From positions 119,820 to 183,819 of the forward strand of contig CAVPBI010000022.1 of NCBI GenBank assembly GCA_963701735.1: a DNA stretch of 64,000 nucleotides, written 5' to 3'. The notes beneath the pieces were generated by a model. That model worked only from the letters and a program-made list of their open reading frames with translations. It made no database searches and had not been told where the DNA came from. Positions within the stretch are counted from its first letter, which is position 1. Every line of letters begins with the position of its first letter. Positions 17,134-28,600 of this stretch are shown in pieces. The DNA is from CAWABB01 sp963701735. Its GTDB lineage: Bacteria > Bacteroidota > Ignavibacteria > UBA10030 > UBA6906. The position numbers and the translations under genes are program-made.

Positions 17134-17892
17134 ATGAAGCTGATCGGCCTTCTCGATCTTCCCGGTACCGGCACAGGGCCCCTGAGAACGCGTTCGCCGC
17201 AGGCGCGGCTGTGCATCGGAGGGTTGCTCCTCCTCGCGATCATCGTCACCCCCCTCTCGCTGCCATCGGGAGTTCTCGTGCTCCTCGCGGTTGCCGCCTT
17301 GAGCATCCTCATCGCGGGGATTCCGCTGCATCTGCTCCTCCGCACGGCTCTGGTCTTCGGCATCCTGTACATGCCGTTGCTCCTCCTGCTTCTCCTCTCC
17401 CGATTGCTGACTGCGGATGGATTCCAGCTTTCGCTTGTCGGACCTTCGGGACAGATCGGTGAGATCGCGCTCCGCTCGTTTGCTTTGCTGATCGTTGCGA
17501 CGGCGGTTGTCTCGACGCTCACGATCGCCGATGCGGTTCGCGGCAGTGCGGCACTCCCGATTCCGCGGCTTGTGGTGACGGTCCTCTTCCATATCCTGCA
17601 TCAGGCGAGCCTGATGTTGCGCGAGACGGCGTCCATTGCCCAGGCGGTCGCTCTCCGAGGCGGTGCGCGCGGATTCAAGGGTGGGCTGGTCATGGCTCGT
17701 TCACTCCCGTCCGTGTGGCTGCCGCGCGTCGAGGCGAGAATCGAGCGGACGGCTCGCGCGGCGGATCTTCGCGGCGCCGATCATATCGCCATGACGTCGC
17801 AACCGTCTCCGTGGCGGTCGGGGGATGCGCTGTTCATCCTGCTCTGCTGCGGCGTTCCTGTTCTCGCTGCCACGCTCCGCTTCTTCCACTGA
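17134..17892 (+). CDS. ECF transporter transmembrane (T) component
   Basis: 252 aa. Several hydrophobic helices followed by a cytoplasmic coupling region with the family's Ala-Arg-Gly style motifs (AVALRGGARGF, ARAADLRGAD) that dock on the ATPase. This is the CbiQ/NikQ/EcfT fold. ATG lies 42 bases after the methyltransferase stop, and its TGA is one base before the ATPase ATG. Confidence 0.85.
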   Translation: MKLIGLLDLPGTGTGPLRTRSPQARLCIGGLLLLAIIVTPLSLPSGVLVLLAVAALSILIAGIPLHLLLRTALVFGILYMPLLLLLLLSRLLTADGFQLSLVGPSGQIGEIALRSFALLIVATAVVSTLTIADAVRGSAALPIPRLVVTVLFHILHQASLMLRETASIAQAVALRGGARGFKGGLVMARSLPSVWLPRVEARIERTARAADLRGADHIAMTSQPSPWRSGDALFILLCCGVPVLAATLRFFH

Positions 17893-17893
17893 C

Positions 17894-18594
17894 ATGAACG
17901 CCACCATGCCCGCGCTCGAATTCGATTCGGTGTCGGTGGCATACGAGGGAGACGCTCGCCCGTCGATCAGCAACGTCACGCTGCGGATCGGCGCCGGGGA
18001 GCGCGTGGCGCTGCTCGGGAACAACGGTTCCGGCAAGACGACCCTCTTGTTTGCGGCCGCAGGTCTCGTCCCGCACACAGGCGTCATCCGGATTGGCGGA
18101 GTAGCGCTGGGGCCATCGACCAGGGAAGAGATCCGTGCCCGACTCGGATTTCTCTTCTCGAATCCGGAAGATCAAATTCTCCTGCCCCGTGTGCTGGACG
18201 ACGTCGCGTTTGCGCTTGCCCGGAGAGGTGTGCCTGCCGCGGAGCAGAGCATCGAAGGCACGTGCGATGTTACGACAGCTGGACTCCGAAGGCCTTGCCG
18301 AGCGATCTCCTCATCAGCTCTCGCAGGGCGAGAGACTGCGCGTTGCACTGGCGGGCGCCCTGATCGCGAGGCCGCCCCTGTTGTTGCTGGATGAGCCCTC
18401 CGAGAACCTGGACCCTCCAGGGAAGCGGCGGCTGGCTTCAATTCTGGTCGAGACCGGGGCAGCCATAGCTCCTGGCAACGCACGACCTCCGATTTGCCGG
18501 GCGGTGTTGCACCCGCTTTGTCGTGCTGGCCGGAGGCGAGGTTGTGAAGGACACCCCCTCCCCGGGGGACCTCCTTCCTTCCTGGGATTACTGA
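17894..18594 (+). CDS. ECF transporter ATPase, two frame breaks
   Basis: About 233 aa joined. Frame 1 from ATG 17894 carries Walker A (LLGNNGSGKTTLL) and the Q-loop region (FSNPEDQILL). Frame 2 carries the ABC signature HQLSQGERLRVALAGAL and Walker B LLLLDEPSENLDP. Frame 3 carries the switch His in LLATHDLRFAG and the ending GDLLPSWDY with TGA at 18592-18594. Breaks are near 18245 and 18465. All catalytic elements survive, so the gene is probably functional and the breaks are sequence errors. It is the energising subunit for the preceding T and S components. Confidence 0.8.
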
Positions 18595-19235
18595 GCCCGC
18601 TCTTTCCCTCACGGCTTACCAGACAGCGGGTTTTCTGCGCTTTTCTGCTTGCTCTCGAATGCAAGGCCGGCATCGGAGCCAGGCTGGCCAGCCTTCCGGG
18701 TGGATCGGTTGTACCATAAATATATCAGCGAATAGGGGTTACAGACCCGGTTTCTGCTTGACATTAGGGTTGGGATTCGGTTATTTCTGTCCACCTGTTC
18801 TTTCCATTAACTGTTTTACGGGCATTCCAGAAAGCGAGCGAGGGACCCTGTGGCCCTCACCCACTGCAACTTCACATGCCAGACGTACGTCGCACCTGCG
18901 ACATGCCCGGATCCACACCCCGCGCGTTTCCTTTCCTCCGTGGTGTTGTACCAGCCTTCTGGTTTTCAACCTCGTGGTTCTCAGCCTTTTCGATTTTCAA
19001 CCTTCTCATTTTCACTTTCTTCACTTCCCCCGGAACATTCTCCAAACGTCCGTGTTGTCACATACATGCGCGCGGAGGGGGACGTGCCATGACCCCTTGA
19101 GGATGACTTTTCCTGCTCTCCCCTTGTTCGCGGATCGTGCAGCAGTCGTGCACGACGCGATCGTGGTTTCACCCGGGCGCTGATACCCGCCGGGTCAGAG
19201 ATTTGATCATACGCACCAGCTACCAGGAGATACTC
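18595..19235. other. Long intergenic region without a supported gene
   Basis: 641 bases. Small ORFs here lack coding character. A TTGACA (18758-18763) with a 17-base spacer to TTATTT (18781-18786) could be a plus-strand promoter, but it lies 450 bases from the next start. The segment 18950-19030 is pyrimidine-rich on the plus strand. No hairpin with a T-run, tRNA or riboswitch pattern was recognised. Confidence 0.4.
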
Positions 19236-19742
19236 ATGACACTCGCGTCCCATGTGCGCTCATCCGCAGCGGCGATGTGCATTCTTGTTCTCACCGCCGG
19301 GCTCTCGACTGCTTCTGCGCAGCAGAAGGCGAAGGCGCTCGACGAACTTGCCAAAGAGGCGGACGTCATTGCCGTCGGCAGGGTAACCGCGCTCAAATCA
19401 GAGTGGGACGAGGGGAAGACCCGGATCTACACCCGCGTCACCCTGGCCGTCGACGAGTTTCTCAAAGAAGGAAGCGAGCGTTCGAAGGTCGTGGCCATTC
19501 TGACGCCGGGTGGTGAGGTCGGTGATGTCGGAGAGCTGTACACTCACGTCCCGGTATTCAAGGCGAACGAAGAAGTTGTCGTGTTCCTCCGCACCGTGGA
19601 CCGCGGCGTATACCGCGTCGCGGCGGGCACCCAGGGCAAGTATGCCGTCGAACCGGATCCCGCGACCGGCGAACGGGTTGTCGCAGGCTCGTATCGTCTG
19701 AGAGACTTCGCGGCGACGGTCCGTCAGGCAGCGACCCGATAG
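19236..19742 (+). CDS. Small secreted protein, unknown function
   Basis: 168 aa. ATG 19236 is chosen for the CCAGGAGA site and the signal peptide (VRSSAAAMCILVLTAGLSTA, cut after SAQ). The mature part is one beta-rich domain (DVIAVGRVTALKSEWDEGKT, TRVTLAVDEFLKEGSE, PVFKANEEVVVFLRT). This kind of domain is familiar as a conserved neighbour of secreted metalloprotease-like proteins, and that is the arrangement here, 135 bases before the giant T9SS cargo. I know no assigned function. Confidence 0.6.
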   Translation: MTLASHVRSSAAAMCILVLTAGLSTASAQQKAKALDELAKEADVIAVGRVTALKSEWDEGKTRIYTRVTLAVDEFLKEGSERSKVVAILTPGGEVGDVGELYTHVPVFKANEEVVVFLRTVDRGVYRVAAGTQGKYAVEPDPATGERVVAGSYRLRDFAATVRQAATR

Positions 19743-19877
19743 ATTCCGCTCTCGCCCAGAGGCTGTCGACCAATGCGCTTACCAGGCTATATGTTCCGGT
19801 TCCTCCCGCGGTCGGGGTTTGATGCGACCACGCCACACTATTCCGCTGACTCTAGCAACTCCTTCAGGGGATCTTTC

Positions 19878-22800
19878 ATGAAGAAACTTACATCGATCAT
19901 CTTCCTCTTCGCGTGCGCCGGTGTGCAATTGGGCCTTGGGCAGTCGAGCCAGGTCCTGCTGCCGTTCCAGGCAACCGGGTACGAGTACTCGTTCGTCAAA
20001 TCGAGCGACAACAACTGTTCAATCTTCTGGAAGCTCAACACGGCCGGGACCGGATGGGCAACGGGCTCGCTCGGGAGAACCGGGAACGCGGCCTTTGGCA
20101 CGATCAACAACACATCCAGTCCTCCCTGTCCTCTGAACACCTCCACGGTCGTGAAGACGACGTGGCCCTCCTCGCGTGACCTCCTGCTTCGAAAGCGGAT
20201 TCAGCTCCCGTATGGGGCGCGCAACGTCGTCATTCAACTCGCACTGGACAACGATGCTCGCATCTACTTCAACGGCGTCGCACTGACAGGATCATCACCG
20301 ATCTCAAGCAATGGGTGCGCTACGCTCGACAATCCGGCGCTACGCTTCACAGTCCCCGATGGTCTCATCCGCAAGGGGGACAACTTCCTGGCCATCCGGG
20401 GAGGCTGGCGCAGCTCGAAGAGCTTTCTTGATGTGAAGGTCACCGGACAGGTAAGCTTCACGGTCACGACCACGATCGTCGGGTCGGGTTCTGTGACCCC
20501 GCCGTCGCCCACGGAAGTTGCCTCGGGGTCAGCCTACTCCGCGACCTACGCCGCAGCCGCAGGCTACCGCATAGGGAGTATCACCAGGAATGGAGTCTCT
20601 GCAACGCCGGAGACGACACGGGTCAGTCCCGAGTCATATACGCTAACCATCCCCTCGGTCGCCTCCGCCCAGCAGATCGTCGTCACATTTGTGCCGAAGC
20701 GCTTCCAGATCACGGGTGTCGGCGGAGCGAATGGCAGCGTTACGCCCGCCGTGGAATACGTCCTTAACGGCGGTGCCAGCAGCGGATTCTTCGCCACGGC
20801 CAACACCGGCTACCACGTCGAGACCATCACATCGGACCCTCCGCTCACATCGCTGTTCTCTGCCACCCAGCCGACAACCGGTCCGGTCACCTGGCCTGGA
20901 CCCGGTGGGCCTTACGTGATCACCAATGTCACGAACGACATGACCCTGACGGCCTCATTCGGGATCAACTACTATTCACTGACATACACTGCAGGCCCCA
21001 ACGGCACAATCGAATTCCTCTCCTCGTCTACGAGCCCGCTCCCCGGGACGGCCTCGTACGAGCACGGCACGACGATCACGTTGAAGGCGGTGGCGGCAGA
21101 CGGCTATTACTTCACCGGCTGGACTGGCGTGGAGGCCTCCGCAGAGAAGGTCAATCCGCTCACGGTCACGATGACCACCGAAAAGACCCTGGCGGCCAGT
21201 TTTTCACCACTTCCGGCTCTCGTGACCATTCCGATCACCAGTCTTGCGGACAGCGGCCCCGGCTCGCTTCGAGACGCACTTGTGCAGGCAAATGGTGCGG
21301 CGGGTCCAGCGTCGATCGTCTTCGATCCGGCCCTGACCGGCGTCATCGAGCTGGCGTCGCCCCTCCCATTGCTCGCGGATGTCACCACCATCATCGGGGG
21401 GACCGACGCGAATGGTCAGCCGCGGGTGACCGTTCTCCGGCCGTCATCCGGCTTCGCGCCGGATCCGGCGCTTCCCGACGGGTTCCAGATGTCGGGGGTG
21501 TTCCTCCCCTTCGGCTACGTTCCAAATGGCTCGCGCATCAGCAACCTGAGGATCACGGGTTTTCCGGGCGCAGGCATCGCGATTGCGGGGAACAACAACG
21601 TCGTCCAGGGGTGTGTGATCACCGGAAACGCGGGCGACGGGATAAGCATCATCGATGGGAGCAACAACCTCATCGGTGGAACCCTCCCTGCCGAAGCCAA
21701 CGCGATCTACCGCAACGGGGGGAATGGCGTCACCGTGAAGAAGTCGGAGGCGGCGTCCGTCTATCCGACGGGGAACGGAGTCCTCGGAAACTCGATCTAC
21801 GAGAACGGGAAGCTTGGAATCGATCTCGGCGGTGCCGGCGTCACGCTGAACCGGTACCCCTCGTTGCCACCTGCAACGGACCCCCGGCCCATCCCAACGC
21901 GGGCGAATTTTGGACAGGCGTATCCCGACCTCCGTTTCGCTTCAATCGCCGGCATCAACCCCGCGGTTGAGCCGAGCATCATCACGGGCAAGCTGTACGG
22001 CTGGCCCGGAGGGAAGTTCCGCGTTGAAATCTACCTCGACGATCTTGGTGACGCCTCCGGAAACGGAGAGGCGAAGCGTCTCATTGCGGTCAAGGCACTG
22101 GATGATCCTGATCCGGTCCAGACCAACACTGACGGCACCGCGGATTTCGAGATTGTCTCGACCGTTCCCCTGAGGGGAGGCGAGATCATCACCGCAACCG
22201 CAACCGACGATTCGAACAACACCTCGGAGTTCTCCCCGAACATCTATGCTGGCACCATCACCAGGATCTTCGGTGCGACCGACGTTGCGACGGCTGAGCA
22301 GGGTCGCTACGTGCTCAACACGACGTTCTCGGGTATCCCGCTTCACTGGTCCGACGGAAAGGGCGCGTATACAGTGGATCCGAGCGTCCCGTCGAACTCT
22401 TGAAAGCGTCGTCGGGGAGGCGTTTGGCGCATGGGCGGGCGTGACCGGCCTTCCCAACGGCGTCGTGCTCAGCTATGCGAACAAGAGCGTGGCCTCGAAT
22501 CCCGGAACCTGGGGCGGGGTCCCTGACGGAATCAACAACATCGTCTTCATCCCCGCGAGCTGGGAGACCAAGACGGGCGCCTCGGAATTTGCGGCGGCCG
22601 TGACGCGCGTGCGGTACAACTCCCAGAACGGCACCATCACCGACGCCGACATCGCGTTCAACGATCAGTATTTCGATTTCGAGACCTATCCGCTTCCCTC
22701 AGGGCAGACCCCTGCCCTCAATATGTTCGACTATCAGAGCATTCTGACCCACGAGATCGGCCATTTCACGGGGCTGGCAGACGTCTACGACCGGGGTGAT

Positions 22801-25505
22801 CCGTACTACAGCCTCTTCATGGGCTCTGCCCCCAGTGCGGGTCAGGTCACGATGTACGGGATCGTCACCAACACCGACACCTGGCAGCGCGTGATTCACG
22901 ACGACGACATCAAGGGGCTCACGTTCGTCTACAAGTACGTCCCGCGCGGGGCCGTGGATCTGGTCCTCGTGTTTGACGGCTCGCAGTCATTCGCCGACCC
23001 TACGGGCACGAATGGATTTGAGGCGTCGGTGGACGCCGCCATCGAACTCGTGGACAAGATGCGGGACGGCGACAAGCATCGGCCTCATCAAGCTTTCTCA
23101 ATCAACGCCCCTGCTTCCGGTTACAGAAATCAACAGCGCAAACCGGGAGACCGTCAAGCAAACTCTCGGAACGCTTGCGCCCGACCTTTCGGACGCCAAG
23201 CCGCTCGGCGCAGGGTCTGACGTCTGCCGCAGGGTTGCTCACCGGTGCGGGCGACGGCCAGCGCGCCATCATCCTCTTTGGTGCGGGGAATGAGACCGGC
23301 AGCCCGAGTGCGCTCGATGCGTCGGTACTCAGTGCGCTCCGGACCGCTGAAATCCGGACGTTTACAATGGGCTTCGAGGGGAGCCCTCAGGGCGCGAATC
23401 TGTCCAGCCTTCTGGCGGACACCACCGAGGGAAGGTTCTATGAAGCCGTCGACACGTCCATCAGCGGGATCGTCAATCAGATCTGGACCAGCCTCGCCGG
23501 GTACCAGCTGATCGGCGATTCCACGATGCCCTCGGATGCCATCAGCTGGCAGGGCAGGAACAATCTTGCCATCAGCTACCAGGGCACAAGGAACACCGCC
23601 ATCAGCTGGCAGGGCACAAAGAACACCGCCATCAGCTGGCAGGGCCGCATCGACAAGGGGACCTCCTCGGTGCTCCCGGCCATCAGCTGGCAGGGCAAGG
23701 GCGCGGTGACCGCCCTGAGCAAGGCGGCCGCGGCCGGCTCTGATTTCGTCCTCGCCCTCATTCCCCCCGACGTTGACCCGACCACCGTCGACTGGGCGTT
23801 CTGGGATACGCAGCCCCAGGATCCGCCATTCACGATCACGCCATTCAACTGGCAGACGCATCCGGGCGTCACGTATGTCCAGGGCCCGACGTACGCCTTC
23901 TATGTCATCTCCGAGGCATACACCGGACAGAAGGACGGAACCTGGCGCCTGGTGCCGGTGGGTAATCTGCCGGCACTGCCAGCCGAACCGTTCCAGGTAT
24001 TCCTTTCTCTCTCGGCAGCCACCGATGTGGTCATGGACGTGACATTCGACAGGTCGAACTATGCGGTCGGCGCGCCAGTCGTCCTCCGGGCGATCCTGCA
24101 GGAAGGCGGACAGGTGCAGGCCGCGCACACCGTGGGCGGCGGACCTGTCAACGGGGCGACTGTGTACGCAAAAGTGACCGGCCCTGGGCTCTCCAGCCCG
24201 GACTCGATTCCCATGGCGTTCAGCGGAAACGGGACGTACAGCCTCGTGTATGCCAACACGACGGCAGGCGGACTGTATAGCTTCCAGGTCGAAGCCACGG
24301 GCGTGACCTCTCAGATGCAGCCGTTCACGCGAAAGCAGGAACAGTCTGCGTATGTTGTACCGGCATATTCGAACGCGTCGTTGTTCGCGGCAGAAAGGAT
24401 ATCGCTGGGCGACTATGCATGGGTCAAGTCGGGAGACATCCTCGTCAACAAGGACGCGGCGGCTTCGGATCCGGGTGAAGAAGTGTATGTGGGTCCTTCG
24501 GCCAGAACCCCCGCGGGCTTCGACCTGAAGGCGGACCGGATTCGCGTTGCAGCGGGTGCGACGGTCGCGAGCGATGTATACTACAATCAACTCGTCAACA
24601 GCGGTCTGATCACAGGCGCCAAGATATCGCCTCTGACGCTGCCCGTCGATGCATTCCCGCCGTTCGAAACCACCGTACCCCAGGTGGCGTCCGCACCCCC
24701 GGTGTGTGTCCTGTTGTTGGCCAACGGCGGAACGTTGCCTCCCGGCACCTACGGTTCGGTGAAGCTTATGTACAAGTCACGGCTGACCCTGACAGCGGGC
24801 ACCTACCACTTCAAGTCGTTACGGATGGATGATGGGGCCAAGTTGTACTTCACCGGAACAGCCAGCGTCCATGTCCGGCTCGGGATCAGCATTGACGACG
24901 GCGCGTTCGTCGGGCCCGTGGCGGGAGGGACGGCTACAGCCTCGGACCTCACCGTGTTCGTCCAGGGAACGGATCCCGAATGCGGGCACTCCTATGTCGT
25001 CAACATCGACAACAAGGCCAGCATTGCGGGGACATTCTACGCGCCCAACGGCACCATCAAGCTCAATCAGGAAGCCAAAGCGACCGGCGCGTTGCTGGCC
25101 AGGAACATCCAGCTCTCCAAGCTGGTGCAGGTGACGCTTGCCTCGGTGTACTCGCCGCTTGCCCGGGTCGACGCGGCAGCATACGGGGATGCCGGAGAAG
25201 GCTCGGCTGCCGAGAGCGAAATCCCGGTTTCGTACGAGCTCGACCAGAACTTCCCGAACCCCTTCAACCCGTCGACGACCATCACGTATGCCCTGCCCCA
25301 GCAGGGACCCGTGTCACTGATCGTCTATGACGCGTTGGGGCGCGAGGTGACGCGGCTGGTTGACAATGTCCAGTCTGAGGGCTATCATACCGTCCAGTGG
25401 ACCGGCGTGAACGCTGCCGGCAGCCAGGTCAGCACGGGCGTGTACTTCTACAGGTTGCAGGCCGGCGACTTCAGTCAGATTCGGAAGATGGTCCTCGTCA
25501 AGTAA
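19878..25505 (+). CDS. Giant multidomain T9SS-secreted metalloprotease/vWA protein, three frame breaks
   Basis: About 1,870 aa when joined. Order: signal peptide (MKKLTSIIFLFACAGVQLGL); a PA14-like carbohydrate-type domain; InlB-type beta repeats (GSGSVTPPSP, ADGYYFTGWTG); a right-handed beta-helix (GNNNVVQGCVITGNAGDGIS); a zinc protease motif HEIGHFTGLAD, where the third ligand would be Asp; a vWA domain with MIDAS DGSQS; five AISWQG repeats; Ig-like regions; and a C-terminal T9SS sorting domain (LDQNFPNPFNPSTTITYALP ... GVYFYRLQAG). Breaks lie near 22395, 23070 and 23212, and domains stay coherent across each. Expected to be exported through T9SS and held on or released from the surface. 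ATG 19878 is preferred over an upstream in-frame ATG because of the signal peptide. Confidence 0.75.
23538..23696 (+). repeat. AISWQG decapeptide repeat within the giant secreted protein
   Basis: The phrase Ala-Ile-Ser-Trp/Tyr-Gln-Gly starts at 23538, 23568, 23598 and 23628, exactly 30 bases apart, and once more at 23679 after a longer spacer. DNA identity among units is high, which suggests recent tandem duplication. It follows the vWA domain. Confidence 0.9.
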
Positions 25506-25540
25506 GCGTCCAGACACGTTTCGCTGATCGTTCCTCACCG

Positions 25541-25570
25541 GGCGATGGCGGGCCTCGGCTCGCCATCGCC
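25541..25570 (+). terminator. Terminator hairpin after the giant secreted protein
   Basis: GGCGATGGCG (25541-25550) pairs perfectly with CGCCATCGCC (25561-25570) around a 10-base loop, 36 bases after the stop, followed by TGGCGTTTATT. The T-run is short. Confidence 0.6.
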
Positions 25571-25601
25571 TGGCGTTTATTGTCCACCGCACACGTATCG
25601 T

Positions 25602-28600
25602 ATGAATTCCCCGCTCGCATCACCACGACTCAGCCATCGCTTGCTTGTGCGTTCCATTGCATGTGCCTGGGCGGCGATCCTTTTCTCCCCCTTCGCGGTT
25701 GCCCAACGCCATCCGCTCTTCGAACATCTCACCGTGAGCGAGGGACTCTCCCAGGGAAGCGTCACCTGTATCCTCCAGGACCGGCTCGGATTCATGTGGT
25801 TCGGGACGCAGGATGGCCTGAACAGGTTTGACGGATACGCCATCCGTGTCTATCGTAACAACCCCGAAGACTCCGCATCGCTCGCGGAGAATTTCGTCAC
25901 AACCCTCATCGAAGATCGCAACGGCACGCTCTGGGTGGGAACGGTCGGCAATGAGGCCGTGCTCAACCGGTTCGATCCTCTGACCGAAGGGTTCGTTCGA
26001 TTTCGGCGGGACAGCCTTGACCTTCGCGAGAGCCGCATCAGCACTCTCAGCGCCGAGTACACCGAACCATCGGGAATGCGATGGACGGGAAGCCTCCGGT
26101 CCGGACTCCGACGGGACGACCCCCGGACGGGAACGACGGCACGCTTCAAACACGACCCGAAGGACCCGGCCAGCCTGATCAGCGACGACGTGTATTCGAT
26201 TTACGGAGACCGCTCCGGCACGATCTGGGTCGGCACCCGCGAGGGGCTCGAACGCTTCGATCGCGAGACGGAAACGTTTGTCCACTACCGGCACGACCCC
26301 AAGAATCCAAAGAGTCTCAGTGCCAACTGGGTCTGGCCGATCTTTGAAGACCGCGCGGGCATTCTCTGGATTGGCACCTTCGGCGGAGGCCTGAATCGAT
26401 TCGATCCGGTGCGCAAGACCTTCACGAGCTACAAGAACGACACGTACGAACGGCGCAGCCTCGCACAGGATCAGATCTATTCGGTTTTCCAGGATCGCTC
26501 GGGTGTCCTCTGGGTCGGCACGGCCGACCGCGGCGTAGACCGATTCCATCCGGACCTCGGAGCCTTCAACCACTACAATAACAACCCGTCCGATCCGACC
26601 AGCCTGGTCGATAACATGATCAAGTCGCTGCATGTCGACCGCAGCGGGGTTCCCTGGATCGGCACGATGAGCGGGCTTGCGCGTTTCGATCACGCAACCG
26701 AATCGTTCACGACCTTCACGCACAGCCCCTCGAACCCCCGGGGCATCATCGACAACAGGGTCCAGACCATCTACGAAGACCGATCCGGTACTCTGTGGCT
26801 CGGCATGTATGCGTCCGGATTGGACCGCTTCGACCGCAAGACCGGGACATTCACCCATTTCCGGAATGACCCGAAGAATCCTCAGTCGCTGAGCGACAAC
26901 CGTGTGTACTCGCTGCTGGAGGACAGCAAGGGCGAATTCTGGATTGGCACCTACGGCAACGGTCTCAATCGCATGGACCGCACGCGCGGAACGTTCACGG
27001 CGTTCGTTCCGAACGATTCTGTACCCGGCACCCTCAGCGCCTGGGGCGTCTGGGCCTTGTGCGAGGACCGCGAGGGCACGCTCTGGGTCGGAACCGCCGG
27101 CGGCGGGCTGAATCGATTCAACCGCGAGACAAAGACATTCACACATTTCAAGCCTGTCGCGGGCGACACGACCAGCCTGAGCGATGCGCTCGTCCTCACG
27201 ATCCATGAAGACCGCAGGGGCACGCTGTGGGTCGGGACCGCCGCAGGGCTGAACAGGTTCGACCGGACCAGAGGCACGTTCCGGCAGTACCGCCAGAAGG
27301 ACGGCCTGTCGAACGACCTTATCCTCGGAATCCTCGAGGACGGCAGAGGCAGACTCTGGATCAGCACCAGCAAAGGACTTTCCCGGTTCGACCCGGACAC
27401 GGACACGTTCCGGAACTTCTTCTACCGTGACGGGCTCCAGGGCGACGAATTCAATCAGAACGCATATGCCAGAAGCCCCGTGACGGGAGCGATGTATTTC
27501 GGCGGCGGAAACGGGTTCAATGAGTTCCACCCCGACAGCGTCCGGGACAACCCCTTCGTCCCGCCCGTCGTGTTCAGCGCGTTCCGGCGGTATAACACGG
27601 ACGACGAAGAAGGAAAGGCGATCGAGGAGAAGGGGATTTCCGTGCGCCCCGAGATCACCCTGTCCTACAAGGACAACCTGGCGATCTTCCAGTTCGCCGC
27701 GCTGAGCTTCTATAACCCCGTCCGTAACCAGTACTCATACAAGCTTGAAGGGTACAGCGACAACTGGATCCAGCTCGGGTCGGACCACGTCGCCACATTC
27801 ACGAACCTCGACGGCGGCAACTATACGCTGCGCGTGCGGGGCTCCAACAACGACGGGGTGTGGAACGAGGAGGGTGCGGCGCTCAAGCTGACGGTGACCC
27901 CTCCGTGGTGGAAGAGCACCTGGGCGTACGTCTCGTACATCATCCTCGCCCTCGGCTTCCTCTACGGCGTACGCCAATTTGAAATCAACCGGCGGGAGCA
28001 GAAGGCCCGGATGCGCGAATCGGAGCTCCGTGCGAAGGCAGTGGAGGCGGAGAAACGGGCCCTCGAGGCGGAGAACGAACGTCAGACCAAGGAACTCGAA
28101 GACGCCCGAAAGCTGCAGCTCTCCATGCTGCCGCGCGAGATCCCGAAGTTCCCGGGATACCAGGTCGCGGTCTTCATGAGAACTGCGACCGAGGTCGGCG
28201 GGGACTATTACGACTTCAGCACCGGCGAAGGCCCCACCCTCAACGTCGCGTTCGGCGACGCGACCGGGCACGGAATGCAGGCCGGCACGATCGTCACGCT
28301 TATGAAAGGCCTCTTCCTCTCGGATGCGTCCCGGTTCGACATCACGACGTTCTTCAACCACTGTAGCCGGGCCATCAAAGAGATCCGCCTGGGCCGCCTT
28401 TTCATGGCCTTTACGCTTGTGAGGCTCAAAGGAAATTCCGTATCTTTGTCGAGCGCCGGCATGCCCCCGGCCTTCCTCCACAGACAGGGCGACGGGAGCG
28501 TCGAGGAGATCCTCCTGAAAGGCATGCCGCTGGGAGCCATGAAGAACTTCCCGTATCTCCTGCACGAGACGACGATGGCCCCCGGCGATACGTTATTGCT

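Noticed and set aside
22973..23293. A separate small gene between the protease and repeat parts
   Set aside because: Its frame supplies the missing middle of the vWA region of the giant secreted protein, so it is part of that gene after a frame break.
25700..27430. Periodic repeats of about 150 bases that might suggest a repeat array
   Set aside because: They encode propeller blades (LWVGT...GLNRFD) with diverged DNA; not CRISPR and not mobile.
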